In this document: piece after piece, positions 21,908 to 32,135 of the stretch
Layout of the letters: every line of letters starts with the position of its first letter
How positions within the stretch are numbered: the stretch's first letter is position 1
Origin: Odontesthes bonariensis
Taxonomy: Eukaryota; Chordata; Actinopteri; Atheriniformes; Atherinopsidae
DNA: 64,000 nucleotides
Reading direction: 5' to 3'
Assembly: GCF_027942865.1 (NCBI RefSeq)
Contig: NC_134528.1
Location: 6,381,586 to 6,445,585 of the forward strand
Translations under genes and position numbers: made by a program
The notes under the pieces: generated by a model
Database searches by the model: none
What the model was told of the DNA's origin: nothing
What the model saw: the letters and a program-made list of their open reading frames with translations, nothing else

Positions 21908-22265
21908 TTACAACAATATTGTTTTAAATACTTGAACGTAGTTTTTTTCTTTTTTTTTTTCCTTCAAGATGTTTTGTATATCATCATCTCCCTGTTCTCT
22001 CCAGTGTGACCTGTGGTCAGTGTGTTTCCTGCATTGAAAAAGAATGTGCTCTACATCTTCTTTGACCTGGCATTCAGTGCAAAGCCCATCAGTTTTACCC
22101 AACACATGTAATGTGGCATTGATGCCACCATCCTCCCTTCTTCCAAGCCCCACTGATGTGATTCTTCTCCCCCCAACCTGCTGTTGCACATTAAAGTATG
22201 TCCTGCCTTTTGGGTCTGACTCCCATTCATCCTGCCACCTATTCATAATTTCTGCCTTACTATGA
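21908..22265 (-). mobile_element. LINE C-terminal zinc-knuckle fragment
   Basis: The minus-strand peptide has KGRTYFNVQQQVG followed by CTECQVKEDVEHILFQC, the Cys-Cys-His-Cys tail that follows RNase H in I/Nimb-type fish LINEs. Only about 110 residues remain. Confidence 0.6.
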
Positions 22266-22769
22266 GATTTAGCTTCCCCTTTTTTTTAAACTCAAACTAA
22301 CATTATGGTAATGAGCTATGACGCGTTTCGGCGAAAACCAATGACAATCCACAGATTGTAGGGGTCAGACAATCAGCGGGGTTCGCGGAAAAAAGACGTG
22401 TAAACTTTAGTTCCTATCCAAACAATAGTCGTTTAATCTGAGACTGTTGCAATTGCCGTGTCAAGTGCTTCAATACAATAGTGTAGTAACCCCACGCATA
22501 CCTTTCTCCCTGCAATTAAGTTTTATTTCGCATTTATTTCGGATTTTATTTCGAATTTAGTTTATTTTCACAGCTGCCTCTGCTATTCCTGCTCTTCTCA
22601 GGTGTACCTAATGTTTTACATCATTTGTAACGTGATGTATATCTTGTATAACAAATTGTAAATAACAACACGTTTATTCGTGTCCCTGCCCTCTCTTTCC
22701 TCATGATTTTTTTTTCTCGCGGGGGTGCTGCACAGCCGCGGGGCCTTTAAGAATTGAACATTCTAAATG

Positions 22770-22777
22770 TGACGTCA
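22770..22777 (+). promoter_or_regulatory. Consensus CRE in the nat9 promoter
   Basis: TGACGTCA, 269 bp upstream of the nat9 start codon in GC-richer sequence. Confidence 0.55.
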
Positions 22778-22938
22778 CAAGCTACCAAAGCTTCCAAAGC
22801 AAATTCTCAAGCGAAGCTTCTCCAGCGACCTCCGCTTCCCAGGTACCCCTGACTGCAGACCGCAGATCGGGCTACTCCCGCTTCTCGGCACTTTCTGATG
22901 TTGTCCAGCAGGCGGCGCCTCTCAACTTCAATACGTTT

Positions 22939-22950
22939 GGCGCAGGCGCA
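22939..22950 (+). promoter_or_regulatory. NRF1-like site in the nat9 promoter
   Basis: GGCGCAGGCGCA, close to the NRF1 consensus, about 100 bp upstream of the start codon. There is no TATA box, as expected for a housekeeping promoter. Confidence 0.45.
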
Positions 22951-23045
22951 GTTTGAACACGTTTGATTGAGGAAGTCCTGTGTGAGCTCAGCCAGCCGAG
23001 CATGGACGTCAACGTGAAGCTATAGTCTGTATCTGGTTCGCCACC

Positions 23046-26000
23046 ATGAAGATAAACGAGAATACTTTACTAGAGGGACACAGAGTCGTGTTGGTTCCTT
23101 ACAATGCAGAGCACGTTCCCAGGTAACACTAACAGTCGTTACTTTCCTCTTTTAACCTGCTCAGCTTGTCCCCGCATTCGTTTCCTCTTGTTATTACAGT
23201 GTCAAATACAAAATCAGCACTTTAAAAAACACAATTTCTGCATAAAAAAACTTTGATATCGAGCAATTTCCGGCAGAAAACTGGTAACTCTTATTACGAA
23301 CATGTAACATATTATATTATTATTGATTATACATTGATTTGAAAAAGGTTATATTACTGATGCAAACTATGAAGGTTGAATACAAAAAGACATGAAGGTT
23401 ATGTAGGAAAAGGAGATGCATCTTTTTTGATCGGTCCGTCAAGACTTTGATCTCTAGTCCTATATGTTGTTTGATCTGTGTTAAAACATTAAAAAGAACC
23501 TCAAGCTCTTCATTATTTTTGGGCTTCAGTCTCACTAAAGAAAGACCAGAGAATAAACAACATGCGGCAGACTTTTATTTGTTTTCTTGGTTCAAACTGA
23601 TATAAAACTTTGATTTTAAAATACCTTTTTTTTTCTTTATTGAAGAACATGAAAACAACAAAACATTATCGACACAATTAAAGTAGTTTCACACAATCTT
23701 TCTCACCAGATAACACGTTTCATCGGGTCTCATGGAGCACTAAGTTGTGAATTTTTCAATGAAGACTTGAATTTTTAGAAAGTAAACCTAGTTTCCAGCT
23801 TGTTGTACGCCTTGTTTAAGTAAACAACACTAAGAAGCCAAACAGGAATTGAACGCAGTTCTTCTATGACACATTAAAAGCTGCGAATTAGTCACAAACT
23901 ATAGTCCTTTAGCATCAGTTCAAGTTTAAGGTTTAGCTTGTGCATCTGCCTGTTTCCTACAGGTACCATGAATGGATGAAGTCTCCTGAGCTGCAGCAGC
24001 TGACCGCCTCAGAGCCGCTGACCCTGGAACAGGAGTACGACATGCAGAGGAGCTGGAGGGAGGATAATGACAGTACGGAGTTGTCACTCTGCACTTTGCA
24101 CTCATGATTTCTAATGAATCCTCAGATTGGCTACAGATCAGCTGACATTTAACAGCACAAATCCTTCATTAAAAAACAAAAGTTTTATTCAGACCATCCT
24201 TCAGATATGTTGTTGTCGACAGCTTGAGATCACATCTTCCTGAAGTCATGCTCTACCTAACTCTCCAGAGTGCACGTTCATCATCCTGGACAAGCAGCGG
24301 TGGGCAGACGCCAGTAACGAGGAGGAGCAGTGCATGGTGGGAGATGTCAACATCTTCCTGACTGACCCCACAGACCCATCCTTGGCCGAGCTGGAAATCA
24401 TGATAGCAGGTGACACGCAACATATTTATGCCTTCTCTGATGCTAATGCAATCAGTTTGTTTTTTATATATTAACAGTTTTCAGTATTTGTGTCTCTATT
24501 TTGAAATTCCCTCTCTAGCTGCTATTGATCCTCTGAAAACTAATCTCTACTACTCAAAATTATACATATCAAAGAATACAAAATAAAAAGACCTCTCACG
24601 GCCTTTAAATGGACCAAGTGTGACTCATTTAGTGGATTGGATGGCCCCGCCCATTTTGTGGCTGACACTGCCCTTCTGCTACACTATACAAGGACCAGCA
24701 GAAATACTAATATTGATATATCATATAATCATAAAAGTTAATTTAATTTATATCTAATTACTCAATTAATTGAATAAATAATCAGTTGAATACGCAGCCC
24801 AACGTACTAGTTGACAGACTGCTCTTCCTCAGGGTGTCACCCAGATAAATGGTTGGAGCTGCGTCAGTCTTGAAATCCAACAGTTTTTGGGTCAAATTTG
24901 CAGCTGTTTGAAAACTGAAAACTGCATTTTTGTCCATAAACGACAGTGTCTCCAAATAAACTGAATCCGGTTCTGTTGCAGTTGAACATCTTTGAGTACG
25001 ACAGGCTTACAGAATCTAATTTTGTGCAATCAGAGCCATAACCAGAACATGTCCAAGGCTGCCATCGTACCAAGTAGCGTCTCCACTTAGCTTGTGCTAA
25101 CTTCTCTTTGTACGTTGCTTAAAGCTTCACATTTAATCAGGCAAGGCAAGGCAAGGCAAGGCAAGGCAAGGCAAGGCAAGGCAAGGCAAGGCAAGGCAAG
25201 GCAAGGCAAGGCAAGGCAAGGCAAGGCAAGGCAAGGCAAGGCAAGGCAAGGCAAGGCAATTTTATTTGTAGAGCACAATTCGAACACAAGGCAATCCAAA
25301 GTGCATCAGATCCTCACAGTGCATGCAAAGGAGCTGTAAAGCCTCAACTTGTCAGGACCGGTTCATCCAATGTACTACCTGGATCTGGAGATCCTCTGCT
25401 CATTATAAATCTTGTAACATGTGAAACACATCTTATGGACATTTTTTTTTTTTTAGATGTCCAGTTGTATTTTTCAATCCGTCACACAGCAAACGTGTCA
25501 TGTTTTTAACAGAACCGAGTCACAGAGGCAAGGGCATCGGGAAGCAGGTGACACGCATGATGATGTGCTACGGTGAGCAGTTTGCGCTGTGTCAGAAGAT
25601 TATTTGAATCTCTTGTTAATGCTGCAAATGTATCTAAGCAAGTTTACAAGTTTATCGCAGGGGCAGGTGATTGAAATCACTGTGTTGCTCCTTTACTTTA
25701 CTACAGTGTGGAAGTGGGTCTTGGAAGTGGTTAGAAAAAAACATCTGGGCCATTCAGAGTTATAGTTGGATTCAAAAATGCCCCTCAGCTGAAATTAGCA
25801 ACAAAAAGTGGTGTTTGTAGTACTGAGGATGCTTAAAATGTCTTCCTGACAACTACCGCTACTGAACCTTTGAATGAAAATGATCCCACTATTGTAACAT
25901 TGAAATTCTCCAGGCAATGGCTTTATGTAGCTTGAAGTGTGTGTGTGGTGGGGGGGGGGGGGTTCATAAAATCTTGAAACATCAGGTAGTACAGGCGCCA

Positions 26001-26381
26001 CCGTGGAAGATCCCTTTGTGTAAAATAGTTTGTGTATGGCAGTTTTCAGCGTGTCGTTTTCCACCAGGTGTCACCAAACTCGGAGTGAGAAAGTTTCAAG
26101 CCAAAATCGGAGTGGACAACCAGCTCAGCGTTGCCATGTTTAAGAAGCTGCACTTCCAGGAGGTAAGAAGATGACGTCATGTCATTACGTGAGCGGGTTA
26201 GGCTCTAAAAATACTAATTTTATTGCTGCAGGTGTCGGTGTGTAAGGTTTTTAAAGAGGTGACCCTTGAGTTGACGGTGGATGAGTCCAGTCTGAGGAAG
26301 CTGCAGGACGACGTCGCCCACATGAAGGAACGAGACTACAGACAATCCCGCAGCAACAGGCATGAACTGCTTTCACAGTGA
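23046..26381 (+). CDS. nat9: N-acetyltransferase 9 (GNAT family)
   Basis: GNAT-fold acetyltransferase; NAT9 orthologues have been linked to microtubule stability. Exons: 23046-23122, 23963-24072, 24269-24409, 25513-25572, 26068-26162 and 26232-26381. They join in frame to 210 residues, close to the human length of about 207. The start has a strong GCCACCATGA context. The N-terminus MKINENTLLEGHRVVLVPY, the middle EIMIAEPSHRGKGIGKQV (RGKGIG is the acetyl-CoA-binding Q/R-x-x-G-x-G/A loop) and GVRKFQAKIG are diagnostic. All junctions are GT-AG. Intron 3 holds a LINE/SINE tail with about 24 GCAAG repeats. It follows syt15 on the same strand and lies inside the inverted-repeat loop. Confidence 0.95.
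25137..25310 (-). repeat. (GCAAG)n microsatellite tail of a retroelement in nat9 intron 3
   Basis: About 24 perfect five-base units, then TTTTATTTGTAGAGCACAAT. Read on the minus strand this is a LINE/SINE 3' end with a TTGCC-repeat tail. The length is a multiple of five, so all frames stay open through it. Confidence 0.75.
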
Positions 26382-26540
26382 GGTGTTGTGCTGAGCTGCT
26401 CATTCACTGCGTGAAGACTTCCAGCTGTGAAGCAGGTCAGTCTGCACACAGATGATGGAAATGTGGGACACCAAGCTGAAGCCTGGATCATGAACACTCA
26501 AAGACTAATTTTACTCTGTAAAACACTTCCTCTGCCGCAC

Positions 26541-26546
26541 AATAAA
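26541..26546 (+). terminator. nat9 polyadenylation signal
   Basis: AATAAA 160 bp after the stop codon. Confidence 0.6.
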
Positions 26547-26689
26547 AATCTTCTGTTACATTTGCATTTGGTGCTGAAGATACAGCACTGTGGAAAAGTA
26601 TTGAGCCACCTCTCATTCCTTCATATTTTGCTTCCAAGAAGCCAAGTTTTCTGATAACCTTTTAATATGGTCTTGAGCAACAGTTCTCC

Positions 26690-28310
26690 AGGCTTTTTTA
26701 GGCTCGAGCAGCTAAGCGCTGCGAAGGCCTATTGTATCTGCAGGAATTCACTGTTATTCTTCCGTTTCTTTTCCACGCGGTATCGCGAATGGGGAGGCCT
26801 AAACATATTCAAAAACTCACCAAACTTTACCCAAAATTGTCCCCAGCGTGAAATCGCATGATTTCAATGGAGTCGAAAGTGGGCGTCGCCAAATTGCTCT
26901 ACAGCGCCACCTAACGTGAGATAGCCCGAACCGTACATCGTAGAGATCTGAAACTCGGTCTGTATGTAGATTTCCCAAATCAAGAACAAAAGCCTCTTGG
27001 AGGTATGCTCTCAAATGTACAAGGAGGCGGCCATTTTGGGTCAAAGGGCAAATTTTGGCCATTTTTCATATTTACACACCTCGTAGGAAAATTTTCACGC
27101 CCTAGGGATTTTGAGGTACGGACTTCATCTTTGGTCGGTATGCAGTTAAGGGATGGGGGAACAAAAGTTATCAGAAGACTTGAGTTTTTGAGCATGTTTA
27201 GGGGGCTTGGCCAAGCGGCGAACTTGGCGTACTCGCCAGTGTAAACGAAACGCTATAACTTTCACGTAAAAAGTTAAATCTGCACCAAACTTGGTAAGAG
27301 TCATCCATGTTGGATGCATGTCGATCCTATGTTGTCATATGCTGACGTCATCTAAGCTCCGCCCCCTCAGAACAGGAAGTCTCGTTTATTCCTTGGAAAG
27401 CTCCATCTCTGGCCAACTTCACCTAATCAACGTGATCTTGTGTCAGAATACAGATAACAAGTTGGTCTCACTTGCTTTAAAGCACCAACAGTTTTCAGTT
27501 GAAGGCGTGGCTATGGCGGCTTGGTGAAGTCAGACATCACGCCGTTACCATACGTTTGGCTCTAAATTCTACAGTTTTGAGCCGAGATGCACCAAACTCA
27601 CTGGGATCGAACCTAATCCGCCCCCGAACAGGTGTGCGGTCCAATATTTGATGGGCGTGGCGTAATGACTCCACAGCGCCCCCTAGAACATCTAAAAAAA
27701 TCAGCCCCAAGCCATGCTTTCACCGACAATCATGAAACTCAGCACACCTGTGCATCTTGTCAGGACCTACAAAATAGTTAGGGCGTGGCTTAATGGCAAA
27801 TTCCAATCCCTCGCCGTTTGCATACGTTCGGCTCTAAATCTCACATGCATCATCCAATTTGCACCAAACTAGATATGAATGACCTTTGTTCACATCTAAA
27901 GATCACAATAGGATTATATTGAAATGTGACTCCAGTGCAGCCCCTATATAATTTAAACAGCTATATCTCCTTGAGACATCATCCGATCTGCACCATATTT
28001 TTTGTGCATCATTACGGAGCAGCGCTTCACACGTTGGCGTGGTACATTTCTGACGTCGCTAAGCGTCGCCCCCACAAAACAGGAAGTGACGGTAACTCCT
28101 GTCTGGAAGGTGAGATATCGCTCCAACTTTGAACACGTGCCACTGGTGTCGTACTGTCGTGGACTGAAGGCGATTTGGGAGATTCGTCGCACGCTCTGCC
28201 CGGTGGACGGGTGCGGGAGACGCGTGACGGCGTTGATGACAACGTCGGGGCGGCAGTGCCGGCGCTGAGGCGGTCGCAAGGCCAAGGAGTCTAGGCCTAT
28301 AGCAGCTTAA
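26690..28310. repeat. Noncoding dispersed fish repeat block
   Basis: The block opens with TTTAGGCTCGAGCAGCTAAG and ends with AAGGAGTCTAGGCCTATAGC. It is built of loosely repeated 200-300 bp modules sharing ACCAAACT, GGCGTGGC and CAGCGCCCCCTA motifs. I find no convincing coding frame. Similar repeats are common in fish intergenic DNA; the class is unknown to me. Confidence 0.5.
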
Positions 28311-28344
28311 CTATGGGATGTTTCAGGATTACCTGAGCCATCCC

Positions 28345-28535
28345 TATTCAAGGTAAACACAAGAAAAATAAATAAATAAATAAATGAATAAAGGACCAGA
28401 CTCAGTGAGTAATTCCCTATACTCCCTATATAGATCTGCTCCTCACACCACAACAACCATCTTTTTACAGCCACAAGCTACCTCAACCAGTCACAGCGGG
28501 GTGGGGATGCAAACCCTGGTTCGGGTAGGGGGAGA
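28345..28535 (-). mobile_element. 3' end of the RLE-type LINE (third copy)
   Basis: On the minus strand it matches the 3' UTR of the LINE at 43916-47935: CCCCACCCCGCTGTGACTGG, then GTTGTGGTGTGAGGAGCAG, then TCACTGAGTCTGGTCCTTT and a TTATT-repeat tail. About 150 bp between GAGCAG motifs are missing. Confidence 0.75.
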
Positions 28536-28559
28536 AATAAAAGAAATTTGAATGGGCTT

Positions 28560-29293
28560 CAAATTTGGGCTAAAAAGTTCAAATTGGCATCTAAAGGGTT
28601 AATTTTTTGAAAATAATTGAAAAATTTGTAGTTATGATCAGAACTGAAGTGGAATAAAAGATTTATGAAAAAAAGTGGAAAAAAATAATATATGATGTTT
28701 TTAGGTCGTTTTAAAAGGGGACAAAAATGTCCCTTTTCAGAAATTAAGGAGTTTTTTTTAATCAGATGTTGTGGAAATTTTAGTAAGGCACAGAGTCAGT
28801 TATTTTCTGAGGAGATAAGATGCTTTTAATAATATCTTGCAAGACAGAACAGAGTTCAGAGTTGCTCTGACTCTTAGACGAAAACAAGTCAGTTAATATA
28901 CAGGTTAATACGTAGTCACTCCTTTGATATGTTCAAGACTTTGTTATCTATCTTTCCTCCCTTTCTACAGCCAAGGCGCCTCTGTATTGTGCCATCTGCC
29001 CTGTCAAACCCCTTTGACAGGGCAGTTGTTAAATAATAAGAGCACAATACCCTCATTGAAAGAGGGAGAAAAGAGAAAAACAAGTGTCTTAAATGAGTTA
29101 TTACCGGGTGATACAGAGTAACACTCATACAATGTATATGGGAATTGATTTTTTCTTACACAGACATAGCAAAAAAATTAATAATCCATAAAAATAAATT
29201 TTGTTGCTGATCATTGACTCATCCCAGACCACAATTATTCCCCCTCAACAATTTCACTTTGCATTCTATATATTGAAAATATATCAGTTTTTG

Positions 29294-29334
<41 letters not shown>

Positions 29335-29543
29335 GAAATTGGCGTTTACGTCATATAAACCAGTATTTAAAGGGTTAAATTTTTGAAAATTATTGAAAAC
29401 TTGGTAGTTATGATCAGAACTGAAGTGGAATAAAAGATCTACAAAACAAAAATATGAACATGTGATGTTTTTAGGTAGTTTTAAAAGGGGACAAAAAAGT
29501 CCCTTTTCAGAAATTAAGTTGTGTTTTAGATCAGGTATCAAAA
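28560..29543. repeat. Two direct copies of a noncoding repeat
   Basis: About 28590-28770 and 29365-29540 share GTAGTTATGATCAGAACTGA, GGAATAAAAGAT and TTTTAAAAGGGGACAAAA in the same order and orientation. A run of over 30 T lies between them at 29299-29331. The second copy abuts the coiled-coil stop codon of arm B. No gene is seen. Confidence 0.65.
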
Positions 29544-29544
29544 A

Positions 29545-31770
29545 TCAAAAATCTAGCAAAAATCTCCACACACTCCAGGAGCTCTCACTGTCCTCTAACG
29601 TCTCCATTGCTTCTTTTTCTGCATTGTTTGTCAGAATCCGTTGCTCTAAAGTCCTATTCTTCTTTTCCATGTCCTGTAACGTCTTCTCCATTGCTTCTTT
29701 TTCTGCATTGTTTGTCAGAATCCGTTGCTCTAAAGTCCTATTCTTCTTTTCCATGTCCTGTAACGTCTTCTCCATTGCTTCTTTTTCTGCATTGTTTGTC
29801 AGAATCCGTTGCTCTAAAGTCCTATTCTTCTTTTCCATGTCCTGTAACGTCTTCTCCATTGCTTCTTTTTCTGCATTGTTTGTCAGAATCCGTTGCTCTA
29901 AAGTCCTATTCTTCTTTTCCATGTCCTGTAACGTCTTCTCCATTGCTTCTTTTTCTGCATTGTTTGTCAGAATCCGTTGCTCTAAAGTCCTATTCTTCTT
30001 TTCCATGTCCTGTAACGTCTTCTCCATTGCTTCTTTTTCTGCATTGTTTGTCAGAATCCGTTGCTCTAAAGTCCTATTATTCTTTTCCATGTCCTGTAAC
30101 GTCTTCTCCATTGCTTCTTTTTCTGCATTGTTTGTCAGAATCCGTTGCTCTAAAGTCCTATTCTTATTTTCCATGTCCTGTAACGTCTTCTCCATTGCTT
30201 CTTTTTCTGCATTGTTTGTCAGAATCCGTTGCTCTAAAGTCCTATTCTTATTTTCCATGTCCTGTAACGTCTTCTCCATTGCTTCTTTTTCTGCATTGTT
30301 TGTCAGAATCCGTTGCTCTAAAGTCCTATTCTTATTTTCCATGTCCTGTAACGTCTTCTCCATTGCTTCTTTTTCTGCATTGTTTGTCAGAATCCGTTGC
30401 TCTAAAGTCCTATTCTTCTTTTCCATGTCCTGTAACGTCTTCTCCATTGCTTCTTTTTCTGCATTGTTTGTCAGAATCTGTTGCTCCAAAGTCCTATTCT
30501 TATTTTCCATGTCCTGTAACGTCTTCTCCATTCGTTCGTTCTGTAACTTGTAGGTATTGTTTTGACTTTTTATTAAGAAGTTGGTATCTTCGACCAGGTA
30601 CTCATTATCTATGGTCAACTGTTCATTTTGTATCTGGAGGTCCCTTTTCGTTTTGTTTATGCTTTTTAAACGGTCTATTTCTTTGCAAAGGATTTCAATA
30701 ATATCTTTTAATTCTCTCAAAATCCCTTGGAACTGAGGACTTTCTTGAACCTCCCTCCTCTGTTTAATTGTTTCTTCTCCCTCCGGAATTTTTTCCTGGA
30801 GCTCACATACTTCCTGTTTAAGGGCCTGATTCTCCTGACGGACAGAAACATTTTCCTGGGTCATGTCTCGACAGGTCTGGGCTGTTACTTCAAGCTCTTG
30901 AGTGATTTCCTTAATCTGATCCTTGAGTTCCTGCAGAGCTATTATGTCTTTCAGTTCCATGCTCTCTTTTTCCACTTGTAAACTTATCTCCATTGCTTCT
31001 TTTTCTGCATTGTTTGTCAGAATCCGTTGCTCTAAAGTCCTATTCTTCTTTTCCATGTCCTGTAACGTCTTCTCCATTGCTTCTTTTTCTGCATTGTTTG
31101 TCAGAATCCGTTGCTCCAAAGTCCTATTCTTATTTTCCATGTCCTGTAACGTCTTCTCCATTGCTTCTTTTTCTGCATTGTTTGTCAGAATCCGTTGCTC
31201 TAAAGTCCTATTATTCTTTTCCATGTCCTGTAACGTCTTCTCCATTGCTTCTTTTTCTGCATTGTTTGTCAGAATCCGTTGCTCCAAAGTCCTATTCTTC
31301 TTTTCCATGTCCTGTAACGTCTTCTCCATTCGTTCGTTCTGTAACTTGTAGGTATTGTTTCGGCTTTTTAGGAAGTTGGTATCTTTGACCAGGTACTCAT
31401 TATCTCTGGTCAACTGTTCATTTTGTATCTGGAGGTCCCTTTTCTTTTTGTTTTTGCTTTTGCTTTGTAAATGCTCTATTTCTTTGCGAAGGCTTTCAAT
31501 CAATCTTCTTTGTTCCTGAAACGTCTTCTCCATTGCTTCATTTTCTGCATTGTTTGTCAGAATCTGTTGCTCCAAAGTCCTATTCTTATTTTCCATGTCC
31601 TGTAACGTCTTCTCCATTGCTTCTTTTAATTCATTGTTTGTCTTGTACAAATCCTTGTTTTCTTTCTGAAGGATTTGATTATCGCTGTTGAGGGTTTTCC
31701 TCTCTTGACGAAGAGTCTCATTCTCTTTTGAGAGAGCCTGGAGAGAATCTGACTGCCTGCGCTTAAACAT
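29545..31770 (-). CDS. Repetitive coiled-coil protein, 741 residues (arm B)
   Basis: One open frame from the start codon at 31770-31768 to the stop at 29545. A TTTTTACAG-type acceptor lies just upstream, so a noncoding first exon is likely. The protein is almost pure charged coiled coil: residues 1-150 are irregular (SLQALSKENETL, RLIESLRKEIEHLQSK), then four copies of a 28-residue unit starting MEKTLQDME, a middle segment (ELKDQIKEITQELEV, CRDMTQENVSV), then eleven more copies, and a short tail ending WRFLLDF. The unit is exactly four heptads (84 bp), with Leu/Met/Ile and Asn at core positions. No catalytic, membrane or signal segment is seen. It is head to head with the SWIM/YqaJ gene in both arms. 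Function unknown; a transposon-borne structural protein is a guess. Confidence 0.7.
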   Translation of the reverse strand: MFKRRQSDSLQALSKENETLRQERKTLNSDNQILQKENKDLYKTNNELKEAMEKTLQDMENKNRTLEQQILTNNAENEAMEKTFQEQRRLIESLRKEIEHLQSKSKNKKKRDLQIQNEQLTRDNEYLVKDTNFLKSRNNTYKLQNERMEKTLQDMEKKNRTLEQRILTNNAEKEAMEKTLQDMEKNNRTLEQRILTNNAEKEAMEKTLQDMENKNRTLEQRILTNNAEKEAMEKTLQDMEKKNRTLEQRILTNNAEKEAMEISLQVEKESMELKDIIALQELKDQIKEITQELEVTAQTCRDMTQENVSVRQENQALKQEVCELQEKIPEGEETIKQRREVQESPQFQGILRELKDIIEILCKEIDRLKSINKTKRDLQIQNEQLTIDNEYLVEDTNFLIKSQNNTYKLQNERMEKTLQDMENKNRTLEQQILTNNAEKEAMEKTLQDMEKKNRTLEQRILTNNAEKEAMEKTLQDMENKNRTLEQRILTNNAEKEAMEKTLQDMENKNRTLEQRILTNNAEKEAMEKTLQDMENKNRTLEQRILTNNAEKEAMEKTLQDMEKNNRTLEQRILTNNAEKEAMEKTLQDMEKKNRTLEQRILTNNAEKEAMEKTLQDMEKKNRTLEQRILTNNAEKEAMEKTLQDMEKKNRTLEQRILTNNAEKEAMEKTLQDMEKKNRTLEQRILTNNAEKEAMEKTLQDMEKKNRTLEQRILTNNAEKEAMETLEDSESSWSVWRFLLDF
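29600..30535 (-). repeat. 84 bp tandem repeat, eleven copies, in the coiled-coil gene
   Basis: Eleven near-identical 84 bp units encode the 28-residue heptad block. Single-base variants distinguish MEKK, MENK and MEKN forms, in runs suggesting stepwise unequal exchange. A second block of four units lies at about 30990-31330. Arm A has only one unit in the matching final block. Confidence 0.9.
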
Positions 31771-31971
31771 TTTTCACTTTCTGTAAAAACAAAAATGTCT
31801 CTATCAACTAACAACTGTGTTTTTGTTGTTCCAAACACTGAGATTTATGATCTTTGTGTATTTGCTGTTAACTTGTCCAGATGTGTCCGTCTCACGATCC
31901 GCCTCCGTCGCTGGGGAATTAAAACACGAGTTGGTTAAGAATTTGGCTGGAGTAGCAAACATTCAAACAGT

Positions 31972-31995
31972 CATGACATCATTAATGATGTCATG
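31972..31995. promoter_or_regulatory. 24 bp perfect palindrome (arm B)
   Basis: Same sequence as the palindrome at 3085-3108, about 200 bp upstream of the coiled-coil start codon and adjoining the satellite. Confidence 0.5.
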
Positions 31996-32135
31996 TTTGC
32001 TGACATCACACTGATGTGTCTGATCTCATTATGACATCACACTGTGTGTCTGATCTCATTATGACATCACACTGATGTGTCTGATCTCATTATGACATCA
32101 CACTGATGTGTCTGATCTCATTATGACATCACACT
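31996..32135. repeat. Satellite block, coiled-coil side (arm B)
   Basis: Four 30-31 bp units (ATCTCATTATGACATCACAC on this strand) between the palindrome and the Harbinger copy. Confidence 0.85.

Noticed and set aside
25087-25339. Repeat peptides (ALPCL and ARQGK types) in both strands at the GCAAG run
   Set aside because: Translation of a pentanucleotide microsatellite inside a nat9 intron.
29462-30701. Two long plus-strand open frames (over 360 codons) antisense to the coiled-coil gene
   Set aside because: They are shadows of the 84 bp repeat: because the unit is a multiple of three, any stop-free frame stays open through all copies. Their peptides are low-complexity and match nothing.
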